From DASQEH01 sp963765725 (GTDB lineage: Bacteria; Actinomycetota; Actinomycetes; Propionibacteriales; Nocardioidaceae), in NCBI GenBank assembly GCA_963765725.1, contig CAVXXI010000003.1, forward strand, positions 186,001 to 250,000: a stretch of 64,000 nucleotides of DNA, in the 5' to 3' direction. Below are positions 16,993-24,824 of the stretch, one piece after another. The translations under genes and the position numbers were made by a program. The first letter of the stretch is position 1; the number at the start of each line of letters is the position of its first letter. The notes under the pieces were generated by a model, which saw only the letters and a list, made by a program, of their open reading frames with translations, made no database searches and had not been told where the DNA came from.

Positions 16993-18307
16993 GCTGTCAA
17001 CGCCCCCCGAGCTGTGGGACTCCGCCGAGCGCCTGGAGCCGGACCAGCTGCGCGACCTGCAGCTGTCGCGGCTCCGCGACACGCTGCGGCGCGCGTACGA
17101 GCACGTCCCCCACTATCGGACGGCCTTCGACACGGCGGGGGTGCACCCGGACGACGTGACCGACCTCGCCGACCTCGCGCGCTTCCCGTTCACGACGAAG
17201 ACCGACCTGCGTGCCAACTACCCGTTCGGGATGTTCGCGGTCCCGCGCGAGGAGGTCGCACGCATCCACGCCTCCAGCGGCACCACCGGCCGCCCGACCG
17301 TCGTCGGCTACACCGCCTCCGACATCGGTGTCTGGGCAGAGGTCATGGCCCGCTCGATCCGAGCTGCGGGCGGTCGAAGGGGTGACCTGGTCCACGTCGC
17401 GTACGGGTACGGGCTGTTCACCGGAGGGCTCGGCGCCCACTACGGGGCCGAGCTCCTGGGCTGTACGGTCGTCCCGGTCAGCGGCGGCATGACGGAGCGC
17501 CAGGTTCAGCTCATCGAGGACTTCCGGCCCCGGATCATCATGGTGACGCCGTCGTACTTCCTGGCGATCGCCGATGAGATGCAGCGGCAGGGAATCGACC
17601 CGTCGTCCACCTCCCTCGAGATCGGCATCTTCGGAGCCGAACCGTGGACCGACGAGATGCGGCGCGAGATCGAGCAGCGGTGCGACCTGCACGCCGTCGA
17701 CGTCTACGGGCTGAGCGAGGTGATGGGGCCCGGCGTCGCCCAGGAGTGTGTCGAGACGAAGGACGGCCTGCACATCTGGGAGGACCACTTCTACCCGGAG
17801 GTGGTCGACCCGATCACCGGCGAGGTGCTCCCCGAGGGCGAGACCGGTGAGCTCGTGTTCACCTCGCTGACCAAGGTCGCGATGCCCGTGGTGCGCTACC
17901 GCACCCGCGACCTCACCCGGTTGTTGCCCGGCACCGCCCGGCCCTCGTACCGTCGGATGGAGAAGGTCGCGGGCCGCAGCGACGACATGATGATCGTCCG
18001 CGGTGTCAACGTCTTCCCGACACAGATCGAGGAGCAGCTGCTCCGCGTGCACGGGCTGACCCCGCACTACCTGTGCGTGCTGACGCGTCCGGGCCGGCTC
18101 GACGAGCTCTCGATCCAGGTGGAGGCGCATGCTGCGTCGGCAGGTGCGCGCACGAAGGAGGCGATGGCCGAGCAGCTCGCCTCCCTCGTCAAGTCGCATG
18201 TCGGTATCACGGTGGAGGTCGAGGTGGTCGAGCCACACGCGCTGGAGCGCTCGATCGGGAAGGCCAAGCGCATCGACGACCGGCGCGGGCTGCGCACGCG
18301 TCCCTGA
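16985..18307 (+). CDS. paaK: Phenylacetate-CoA ligase
   Basis: 440-residue adenylate-forming enzyme that activates phenylacetate with ATP and CoA, the first step of the pathway. Motifs visible are the phosphate loop HASSGTTGRPTVVGYT, the aromatic-substrate region VYGLSEVMGPGVAQEC, and the hinge region around RYRTRDLTRLL with GRSDDMMIVRGVNVFPTQIEE before the C-terminal domain. Length is standard for PaaK. The ATG at 16985 overlaps the end of paaI. It is convergent with the ECF S-component gene 7 nt downstream. The window lacks paaABCDE and paaZ/paaG, which must be elsewhere if the pathway is complete. Confidence 0.92.
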   Translation: MRELSTPPELWDSAERLEPDQLRDLQLSRLRDTLRRAYEHVPHYRTAFDTAGVHPDDVTDLADLARFPFTTKTDLRANYPFGMFAVPREEVARIHASSGTTGRPTVVGYTASDIGVWAEVMARSIRAAGGRRGDLVHVAYGYGLFTGGLGAHYGAELLGCTVVPVSGGMTERQVQLIEDFRPRIIMVTPSYFLAIADEMQRQGIDPSSTSLEIGIFGAEPWTDEMRREIEQRCDLHAVDVYGLSEVMGPGVAQECVETKDGLHIWEDHFYPEVVDPITGEVLPEGETGELVFTSLTKVAMPVVRYRTRDLTRLLPGTARPSYRRMEKVAGRSDDMMIVRGVNVFPTQIEEQLLRVHGLTPHYLCVLTRPGRLDELSIQVEAHAASAGARTKEAMAEQLASLVKSHVGITVEVEVVEPHALERSIGKAKRIDDRRGLRTRP

Positions 18308-18314
18308 CGACGCC

Positions 18315-19277
18315 TCAGGGTCGTTGCCGGACTGGTGGCGCCGGCGCCGGCTGCTCGGAGCCGGCGGAGTCGCCAGCGGCCGTGGCCGCTTCGGGAGCGC
18401 CGGAGGCCTCGGGAGTGCCGGTCGGGTCGGGGGCGTACGTCGCCACCGCGCCGAACGACGCACGCCGGGCCGCGCGGCGCAGCGTTGCCAGCACGGCCGG
18501 GCCAAGCACGACGATCGCGACGCTGTTGGTGATGGCCCGGCCGGTGTCCCAGCCCAGGGCGGACGTCGTGACCGAGAAGACGAGGAAGCGGTGCAGGTTG
18601 CTCAGCGCCGGCGCGCCCGGCACAAAGGACAGGCTGGTGCCCGCTCCGAGCGTGTACGGCCACGACCACAGGTTCATCAGCATCCCGAAGACGTATGCCG
18701 CCGCGACGCCGTAGGCGGCGAGCATCGCGATCTCACGCCGCCCCCGCACTCCCCGCGGCAGCAGGCCGGCTCCCAGCCCGATCCAGGCCGAGGCGACCAT
18801 CTGGAACGGCAGCCACGGCCCGACCCCGGCTGTGAGGAGCCCGGAGGCGAACAGAGACGTGCAGCCCACGACGAACCCGAAACCGGGCCCGAACACCCGC
18901 CCCGCCAGGACCAGCAGGAAGAAGACTGTCTCGATGCCGGCGACACCCGCACCCAGCGGCCGCAGTGCCGCGTTGACCGCCGACAGGACGCCGAGCATGG
19001 CGAGGGCCTTGGAGTCGATGCCGCCTTCCGCAAAGGAGGCGAGCACGATGGCGACCAGGAACGGCAGTACGAGGATGAACGCCAGCGGCGCGTCGGAGGA
19101 GTGGGCGACGCTGCCAGGCGCCGTCTTGACGAAAAGCGGCCAGGTGAACATCACGAGCCCGGCGAGCGAGGCGACCGCGAGCACGGCCGCCGTACGGGGT
19201 CCGAGGCGTACCGCCGCGGAGTCGCCGCGCCACCTCGCAGCCGCCGGCACGGTCCGTACGTCCGTCCGGTCAACCAC
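18315..19277 (-). CDS. ECF transporter S component (substrate-binding membrane subunit), probably for a corrinoid
   Basis: 320-residue membrane protein with about eight hydrophobic helices and disordered tails (C-terminal Pro/Ala/Glu-rich). Its placement directly after ATPase and T-component genes, with 8-nt overlap, identifies it as the specificity subunit of an ECF importer. Features such as LGAGVAGIETVFFLLVLAG, WLPFQMVASAWIGLGAGLLP and YVFGMLMNLWSWP resemble the S-component family seen in actinobacteria beside prenyltransferase-repeat proteins. The upstream cobalamin riboswitch makes B12 or a corrinoid the best substrate guess. It is last in the five-gene operon. Confidence 0.8.
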   Translation of the reverse strand: MVDRTDVRTVPAAARWRGDSAAVRLGPRTAAVLAVASLAGLVMFTWPLFVKTAPGSVAHSSDAPLAFILVLPFLVAIVLASFAEGGIDSKALAMLGVLSAVNAALRPLGAGVAGIETVFFLLVLAGRVFGPGFGFVVGCTSLFASGLLTAGVGPWLPFQMVASAWIGLGAGLLPRGVRGRREIAMLAAYGVAAAYVFGMLMNLWSWPYTLGAGTSLSFVPGAPALSNLHRFLVFSVTTSALGWDTGRAITNSVAIVVLGPAVLATLRRAARRASFGAVATYAPDPTGTPEASGAPEAATAAGDSAGSEQPAPAPPVRQRP

Positions 19278-20898
19278 GTGACGTCACCGGCGTCGACAAC
19301 GCCTCGGCCACCTGGCCCACACTGAGCCAGGCCTGCGGCGACAGGACCTTCGCGACCTGCGAGGCGAAGACCGGCGACCCGGCCAACGCCTGCTGCGTCG
19401 GGGCCGAGGTGATGACCTCGCCCTCCGCCAGCACGACGACGCGCGATGCGGTCGAGGCCACGAACTCGACGTCATGGGTGGCCACCACCACGGCACACCC
19501 GTCGGCGGCGAGCCGCTCCAAGATGGCCGTGAGCCGCTCCTTCACCGTGTAGTCCAGCCCCCGCGTGGGCTCGTCGAGAAGGAGGACCCGCGGCCCCGCC
19601 GCCAGCTGGACCGCCAGCGCCAGCGCGAGCCGTTGCCCGTCCGAGAGGTCGCGCGGGTGCGTGTGCCCCGCGATCGCGGCACCGTCGACGAGCCCGTCGA
19701 AGCGGCTTCGGGTCGATCCCTGGGGGGCCGACGCGGCGCGGTCGGCCGCGGTGCACTCGGCATCGACATCTTGGTGGTACAGCAGGTCGCCGGCCTGCTG
19801 GGGGACCAGCGCGACGAGGCGCGCGGCGTCGGTCCGCGTCATGCGGGCCGGGTCGCGCCCCGCGACCCTGACCACTCCACCGCTTCGGCGACCCGCGCCC
19901 TGGACGGCCCACAGCAGCGACGACTTCCCGGACCCGTTGCGGCCCATGAGGGCGACCACCTCGCCCGTGGCCACGGCGAGGTCGACCCCGCGCAGTGCGA
20001 CCGTGGCGCCGTACTGCACCACGAGCGAGGACACCTCGAGCCCCTCGGCGGAGCTTCCCGGCACGGGCCGGTACTCGCGGGGGCTCATGCCGGCAAGCCT
20101 GTCGCGGAGCGGTCCCGCGACCCGGCGGGCGTCCCGCACCGACAGGGGCAGGGGGTCCCAGCCCGCGAGCCGTCCCAGCTGGACGACGGGAGGAGCCATC
20201 GGCGCTTCGCGCAGCATCGCCTGCGGCAAGCCGGCCCGGACCTCGTTGTCGTTAACCACGACGAGGAGGTCGGCGTACTCGACGACCCGCTCGAGCCGGT
20301 GCTCGGCCGCGAGCACCGTCACGCCCAGGTCGTGCACGAGCCGGAGGACAGCCGCGAGGGCGTCCTCGGCGGCCGACGGGTCCAGTGCGGAGGTGGGCTC
20401 GTCGAGCACCAGCACTCGCGGCGACGAGGTGAGGACCGAGCCGAGCGCAACGCGCTGCTGCTCACCACCGGACAGGGTGCGGAGCGCCCGGCGCCGCAGC
20501 GCGGCGATCCCGAGCAGGTCGAGCGTCTCCTCCACCCGTCTGCGCATCACCTGAGGTGGGACTCCCAGCTGCTCCATGCCGTAGGCGAGCTCCTCCTCCA
20601 CGGTGTCGGTGACGAAGCCGGCCAACGGGTCCTGACCGACCACCCCGACGGTGTCCGAGAGCTCGCGGGGCGGGTGCCGCCGAGGGTCGCGGCCGTTCAC
20701 CGTCACCCTGCCCTCGACGTGTCCGCCGGTGAAGTGGGGGACCAGGCCGTTGACCGACTTCAGCAGAGTCGACTTGCCCGAGCCGGTACGGCCCACGACC
20801 AGGGCCAGCTCCCCTTCGGCGATCTGGAGCCGCACCGAGCGCAGGGTCTCGGCGGCCGTATCGGGGTACCAGAAGCTGAAGCCGTCGAACCTGATCAC
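19270..20898 (-). CDS. ECF transporter ATPase, two fused ABC domains
   Basis: 542-residue protein with two complete nucleotide-binding domains, equivalent to EcfA and EcfA' fused. First domain: Walker A GRTGSGKSTLL, signature LSGGEQQRVALG, Walker B RVLVLDEPTSALD. Second: GRNGSGKSSLL, a less standard signature LSDGQRLALALA, and RVLLLDEPTRGLD. Both Walker B glutamates are present. It would power uptake through the T and S subunits encoded on either side. Start overlaps the T-component stop by 4 nt and its end overlaps the S-component start by 8 nt, so the complex is made from one coupled transcript. Confidence 0.92.
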   Translation of the reverse strand: MIRFDGFSFWYPDTAAETLRSVRLQIAEGELALVVGRTGSGKSTLLKSVNGLVPHFTGGHVEGRVTVNGRDPRRHPPRELSDTVGVVGQDPLAGFVTDTVEEELAYGMEQLGVPPQVMRRRVEETLDLLGIAALRRRALRTLSGGEQQRVALGSVLTSSPRVLVLDEPTSALDPSAAEDALAAVLRLVHDLGVTVLAAEHRLERVVEYADLLVVVNDNEVRAGLPQAMLREAPMAPPVVQLGRLAGWDPLPLSVRDARRVAGPLRDRLAGMSPREYRPVPGSSAEGLEVSSLVVQYGATVALRGVDLAVATGEVVALMGRNGSGKSSLLWAVQGAGRRSGGVVRVAGRDPARMTRTDAARLVALVPQQAGDLLYHQDVDAECTAADRAASAPQGSTRSRFDGLVDGAAIAGHTHPRDLSDGQRLALALAVQLAAGPRVLLLDEPTRGLDYTVKERLTAILERLAADGCAVVVATHDVEFVASTASRVVVLAEGEVITSAPTQQALAGSPVFASQVAKVLSPQAWLSVGQVAEALSTPVTSRG

Positions 20899-22028
20899 GG
20901 TGCTGCCTCCGCGGCCACGGGAGGCGGCGCGGCCACGACCGGCACCAGTCCCAGCAGCAGCGCGACCAGGGCGAGCAGCGGGAGCTGCGGCCAGGTCAGC
21001 GGGTACACCGACGGGTTGAGGTCCAACGGGTCGACCCGGGCCGAGACGAACGAGAGCAGCGCTGCCGCGAGTCCCGACCCGGCCGTGACGATCTCGGCGG
21101 CGTACCAGTGGTCGGGCCGGTACGCCGACCGGGCGACGCGTCGCCCCGACAGCAGCAGCCCGGCCGATCCGATGACGACCCCGGCGATCAGGACCGGCGT
21201 GGCCAGGTACCGCGGAGTCGTGGCGTCGAGCAGGGCGTAGGCGCCGACCGCCAGCCCGGCCAGGCCGATGAGCAGGAGCGCGCCGACGGCGACGCTGCTC
21301 CGCCGGCTCCTGTCGCCGCTGCGGCCGTAGCCACGGGAGTCCATCGACGACGCCAGCAGGAGTGACCTGTCGAGGGCGTCCTCGAGGACCGGGATGACGA
21401 CGCCGAGCATGGCAGCGAGTCGGTTCTCGTGGCTCGGGGGCCGCAGCTTGCGCGCCATCGTGGTGCGCACGACGCTCTCGGCCAGCTGCGGGAAGACCGA
21501 CAGGGCGACGACGACGGCGGTACTGACCTCGTGCAGCGCGGACGGCATCGAGCGCAGCATCCGGCGCGGGTTGGCCAGCGCGTTCGCCCCGCCCAGGCAG
21601 AGCAGCATCGTCGCCAGCCGCAGTCCGCCGTACAGGCCGCTGAGCAGGGCCTCGGCGCTCACGTCGCCGAGCAGGTTAACGCCGGCGGCGTAGTGCGGAA
21701 GTGCCAGCTGCGGGAGCGAGACGAGCACGTGACCGCCCTCCCCGCCGCCGAAGAGGACCTGGAAGAAGACGCGCAGCGCGACGACGACCACCGCCGCCAG
21801 GGCGTAGAGCCGGAAGGCGTTCGCCCAGGGGTTGTCGCCGCGACGTGCGAGCACGACCCAGGTGACGACCCCGATGACCGCGCCGAGCAGCAGTGGGTTG
21901 GTGGTCCGGCTGGCAGCGACCGCGAGACCGAGCGCCCACAGCCACCAGGCCATCGGGTGCAGCGCGCGCGGGAGCCGGTGGGCGGCCCAGCCCGTACTGC
22001 GCGTCAGGGACGCTGAGATCGACGCCAT
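20895..22028 (-). CDS. ECF transporter T component (CbiQ/EcfT-like)
   Basis: 377-residue transmembrane coupling subunit. Several N-terminal helices precede the cytoplasmic coupling region, where the characteristic pattern MARKLRPPSHENRLAAMLGV ... LASSMDSRGYGR contains the second Arg-Gly coupling motif (SRG). An extra set of C-terminal helices makes it longer than a minimal EcfT. I use the ATG at 22028; the frame is open much further upstream, but that part is antisense-like and overlaps the preceding gene. It overlaps the upstream gene by 25 nt and the ATPase by 4 nt. Confidence 0.88.
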   Translation of the reverse strand: MASISASLTRSTGWAAHRLPRALHPMAWWLWALGLAVAASRTTNPLLLGAVIGVVTWVVLARRGDNPWANAFRLYALAAVVVVALRVFFQVLFGGGEGGHVLVSLPQLALPHYAAGVNLLGDVSAEALLSGLYGGLRLATMLLCLGGANALANPRRMLRSMPSALHEVSTAVVVALSVFPQLAESVVRTTMARKLRPPSHENRLAAMLGVVIPVLEDALDRSLLLASSMDSRGYGRSGDRSRRSSVAVGALLLIGLAGLAVGAYALLDATTPRYLATPVLIAGVVIGSAGLLLSGRRVARSAYRPDHWYAAEIVTAGSGLAAALLSFVSARVDPLDLNPSVYPLTWPQLPLLALVALLLGLVPVVAAPPPVAAEAAP

Positions 22029-23002
22029 GCCGTCAGTCCCGCCCCCAGCCCCAAGACCACGAGAACGCCAGCGCCGAGCAGGACGGGACGAGACGAGCCA
22101 GCCGACTGCGACGCCGTGTCGGGCAGGTCCCCGCTGACGCGAGTGCCGGTTGCCGTTCCAGGTGGTCCCGGCGTCGGCGCGGACGTCACCGGAGCAGCCA
22201 GGCCCTGGTGGCGCCGACCGCGTTCGCGATGCCGGTCTCGGCCAGCGGTGGAATGCGCGGCGCTCCTCGGCGAGGTGCGCGTCGACGGGGCAGCCGGCTC
22301 CACCGGGGCGTCTGTGGTGGGCGCCGAGGACGTCGGCACCGGCGGTGGCGTGGAGGTGCTCGGAGGCGACGTGGAGGGCGGCGAACCGCCTCCTCCACCG
22401 TGGTGGCGGTGCGGCGGGGTCGAGGTCGGCGGAGAAGACGTGGTCGGTGGCGACGTGTGCGGCCGGACAGGCTTGACCGCCGGAGTCGCAGGGGACCCGC
22501 TGCCGAGGGAGAACGCCCAGCCCTCGAACCCACCGGCGATGGTGTCGTGGCTCGATGCCCCCACCGAGTTGTACGCCCAGGTGCCCCCGTTGCGGGCTGA
22601 CCAGTAGCTCCAGAACGCCGTCTGGGGCGGGGTGTCGACGCACTGCTCGTGGTAGTGGGGGTTGCCCGGGATCGCCAGCGACTCCGTGGGCGACGGTCGG
22701 CCCTGGATCCGGCACATGAAGGCGAGCCCGTACCGCTGCGTCCCCGCGACCGTGAAGCCCGCCCCGCGCAGCGCGTCGAGCCCGCTGTAGCCCGCTCCGC
22801 CAGGCCCTGGAGCGCACCGAACGGTCACGCCGCCGCCCAGGGCGGACATGTCCACGACCACCGTGACCCCTGCGGTGGTCGTGCAGTAACCGGACGTGCC
22901 CGACTCGACTGCGGCCGCCGCCGACACGGCAGCGACCGAAGTGCTCGCCGCGGTCAGCAGAACCGCAGCGAGCCCCGCGAGCGCGCGCAGTTCAGCACGC
23001 AT
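22004..23002 (-). CDS. Exported DUF4430/transcobalamin beta-domain-like protein with C-terminal wall-sorting-like signal
   Basis: 332 residues. A signal peptide (MRAELRALAGLAAVLLTA, Ala-rich cleavage region) leads into a domain of about 140 residues resembling the DUF4430 / transcobalamin C-terminal beta domain: VTVVVDMS, GYSGLDALRGAGFTVAG, a cysteine pair (FMCRIQG, HEQCVD), TAFWSYWSARNGGTW, and GASSHDTIAGGFEGWAFS. A Pro/Thr/Ser-rich linker of about 100 residues follows, then LPDTA, a hydrophobic helix and an Arg-containing tail, which looks like a sortase signal with alanine in place of glycine. It also resembles Streptomyces SCO2322-type proteins found beside ECF genes. Its gene begins 5 nt after the alpha-barrel gene. 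I infer corrinoid capture at the cell surface. Confidence 0.75.
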   Translation of the reverse strand: MRAELRALAGLAAVLLTAASTSVAAVSAAAAVESGTSGYCTTTAGVTVVVDMSALGGGVTVRCAPGPGGAGYSGLDALRGAGFTVAGTQRYGLAFMCRIQGRPSPTESLAIPGNPHYHEQCVDTPPQTAFWSYWSARNGGTWAYNSVGASSHDTIAGGFEGWAFSLGSGSPATPAVKPVRPHTSPPTTSSPPTSTPPHRHHGGGGGSPPSTSPPSTSTPPPVPTSSAPTTDAPVEPAAPSTRTSPRSAAHSTAGRDRHRERGRRHQGLAAPVTSAPTPGPPGTATGTRVSGDLPDTASQSAGSSRPVLLGAGVLVVLGLGAGLTAWRRSQRP

Positions 23003-23007
23003 GGCGC

Positions 23008-24096
23008 CTACCGGACCCTCAGCCTGGACAGCGGCCTGGGGACGAAGGCGTAGATCGCCTCCGCCGTCGACCGCCGGAACTGGTCGCGCGTCGCCGAGGT
23101 CACGCCGTCGCGGAGCGCGGCCTTGAGCCCGTCCGCGTTGTACGCGATCGCGCCGAGGTCTCGTCGTGCGGGGCCGTGACCCGCCCGCTTCGCGGTGATC
23201 TGGAGGGAGGCGACGTAGCGCGCTGCCCGGAGCTGGCCGGCGCTGTGGTGGACGGCCGACAGTGCCTGTACGGCCAGTCCGGTGCTGTTGGAGTTGACCG
23301 CGCGGGTCACCGATCCGCCGCCCCAGCCGCCGTTGCGGTGCTGCCGGGAGATCAGCCACCGGGCGGCCCGGTGGATCGCGTGGTGCGCGATGTGCGTACC
23401 CGCGGCGCTCGCGGCCACGAGCGCTTGGATCGCCACCGAGGTCGCGTCGGCGTCGGAGCCGCTCGAGCTGCGGTCACAGGTCTTCCCGACGGTCTCGAAC
23501 GTACGGAAGTACCCCTTGGCGCACTGCTGCTTGAGCAGGTATGTCACGGCGCGCGGCGGCACTCCGCCCGTACGGGCCAGCCCGAGCACGGCGTAGGACT
23601 GGCTGAACGTATTGCTGTAGTCGGTCTTGCCGGTGTCGCGTACGCGTCCCGCCTCGAAGCCCGCGCCCGCCGGCGCGACCAGCCTCAGCACCTGCCGGCG
23701 CACGTTGTGCCCGCCGAAGTGGCGTGGATGCCTACCGAGGATCTTGGCGGCGACCAGCGACTTCGACATCGCCCCGGCGGAGACGTCGCCCTTGTAGACG
23801 GCGTACGACGAGAAGTAGTGACGGGCGATCGCGTTCGTCACGCGGTGCAGCCGCCGGGGCTGGCTGCCGTCGGCGGCGATGGCGAAGGCCGAGTCGATCG
23901 TCAGGCCCCAGTCGTCGAACCCGCTGGTGATGACCCGGCCGGCGTCGAGCTGGGACGCCTGCCAGTGTGCGGCTGCGGTAGCCCGGGACCGCAGGTGCGG
24001 AGCCGACTCGGCGGCTCCGGCATCGGTTGGGACGACCGAGGCGATCAGGGCGAGACTGGTCGCCGCCACGGCGGCGCGTCCGAAGCGTAGGGACAT
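23008..24096 (-). CDS. Exported prenyltransferase/squalene-cyclase-like alpha-barrel repeat protein
   Basis: 362 residues. The N-terminus is a signal peptide (MSLRFGRAAVAATSLALIA, ending near DAGAAESA). The rest is made of helical hairpin repeats of the alpha/alpha-barrel type, with repeats visible as NTFSQSYAVLGLARTGG, DADATSVAIQALVAAS, ARWLISRQHRNGGWGGG with NSNSTGLAVQALSAV, and GAIAYNADGLKAAL. No catalytic DxDD of a real terpene cyclase is present, so binding is more likely than catalysis. Intrinsic factor and transcobalamin have an alpha barrel of this kind in front of a beta domain; here the two are separate adjacent genes. First gene of the ECF operon, about 100 nt downstream of the cobalamin riboswitch. 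Confidence 0.78.
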   Translation of the reverse strand: MSLRFGRAAVAATSLALIASVVPTDAGAAESAPHLRSRATAAAHWQASQLDAGRVITSGFDDWGLTIDSAFAIAADGSQPRRLHRVTNAIARHYFSSYAVYKGDVSAGAMSKSLVAAKILGRHPRHFGGHNVRRQVLRLVAPAGAGFEAGRVRDTGKTDYSNTFSQSYAVLGLARTGGVPPRAVTYLLKQQCAKGYFRTFETVGKTCDRSSSGSDADATSVAIQALVAASAAGTHIAHHAIHRAARWLISRQHRNGGWGGGSVTRAVNSNSTGLAVQALSAVHHSAGQLRAARYVASLQITAKRAGHGPARRDLGAIAYNADGLKAALRDGVTSATRDQFRRSTAEAIYAFVPRPLSRLRVR

Positions 24097-24194
24097 CAGG
24101 TGTGCCTTTCACGAGCGGTCCCAGGAACGGACGTGTCGGACGGCACAGCAGTGGGTCCCGACTCCGAGCCTGTAGACCTCGACAGTGTGGAGCC

Positions 24195-24310
24195 GCTCAC
24201 TCGTTGCAGAGGCATTCCGGCTGACGGCGAGGCACCTCTGCGCCTCGACCGATCACGGCTGCGGGACAGCGTCGGATTGACACCGACTTCCCCTCTGGAC
24301 GAGCACTTTT
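24195..24310 (-). ncRNA. Cobalamin (B12) riboswitch
   Basis: Read on the minus strand. The conserved core is present as GGGAAGTCGGTGTCAATCC (24292 downward), followed by GCTGTCCCGCAGCCGTGA, a GC hairpin (CGAGGC ... GCCTCG) and a B12-box-like segment GTCAGCCGGAATGCCTCTGC. CTCGT near 24303-24299 and ACGAG near 24204-24200 can close the aptamer. The hairpin loop contains GCAGAGG, complementary to CCTCTGC of the B12 box, which may mark a long-range contact. It lies about 100 nt before the first gene of the ECF operon and would repress it when cobalamin is abundant. Downstream, GAGCGG and CCGCTC near the start could form the expression platform. Confidence 0.85.
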
Positions 24311-24824
24311 CAGTTGGAGCCGGGTTTCTTTTCCGACATCGGGCAATCTAGCAGAGGCCGCGGTCGGCAGCGTGCGGTGCGCCGGCAGCCGGCAGTCGGT
24401 CGGGGAACGTGCGACGACCACAGTCGCACTCGGTGTAGCGGCCGGTCGCCGCCTTGGGCGAACGGCCTTGCCAGCGGTAGACGATCGACCGGCGGATTCA
24501 CCCGAACGGACGATGGTGTCCGACCTGCCCGATAACGGACACTTGTTCCGCCACTAACAGTGACGTTAATTGTGCCATCCGTAAAGAAGAGTCTCCTCGA
24601 ACGTAACTTGAGCCCCACTGCTCTCGTTTGTTGCACCGAACGGGCGGACGACGCGGGTCTCTCGGGACTACAGTTCTTCCGGGCGGATGGCTCACAGTCA
24701 CACGGTGAACACAAGCGGTGTGCGACGGTTACCACGGCCGAGTGCTCTCGTCGAGGGGAGCGTCTGAGCACGGCGTCTTGCGATGAGGTCCAGCCATTCG
24801 AGATGCAGGCGAAGGGGGTTCGCG
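24311..24824 (+). promoter_or_regulatory. Intergenic region with promoters for the B12 operon and the sugar transferase gene
   Basis: About 510 nt with no gene that I can support. The left part supplies the start of the riboswitch transcript on the minus strand. The stretch 24540-24620 is clearly AT-richer than its surroundings (for example GACGTTAATTGTG and GTAAAGAAGAG) and includes a small palindrome CACT-AAC-AGTG (24552-24562). It probably carries the promoter for the glycosylphosphotransferase on the plus strand, leaving a leader of over 200 nt. Short open frames here look non-coding. Confidence 0.45.

Noticed and set aside
20895..22817. 640-residue reading of the T component
   Set aside because: The upstream 263 codons overlap the beta-domain gene in another frame and are Arg/Pro/His-rich shadow sequence; the CbiQ-like protein begins at 22028.
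23008..24096. Terpene cyclase or prenyltransferase enzyme
   Set aside because: The barrel repeats are present, but the DxDD-type catalytic motif is missing, a signal peptide is present, and the operon is a transporter under B12 control.
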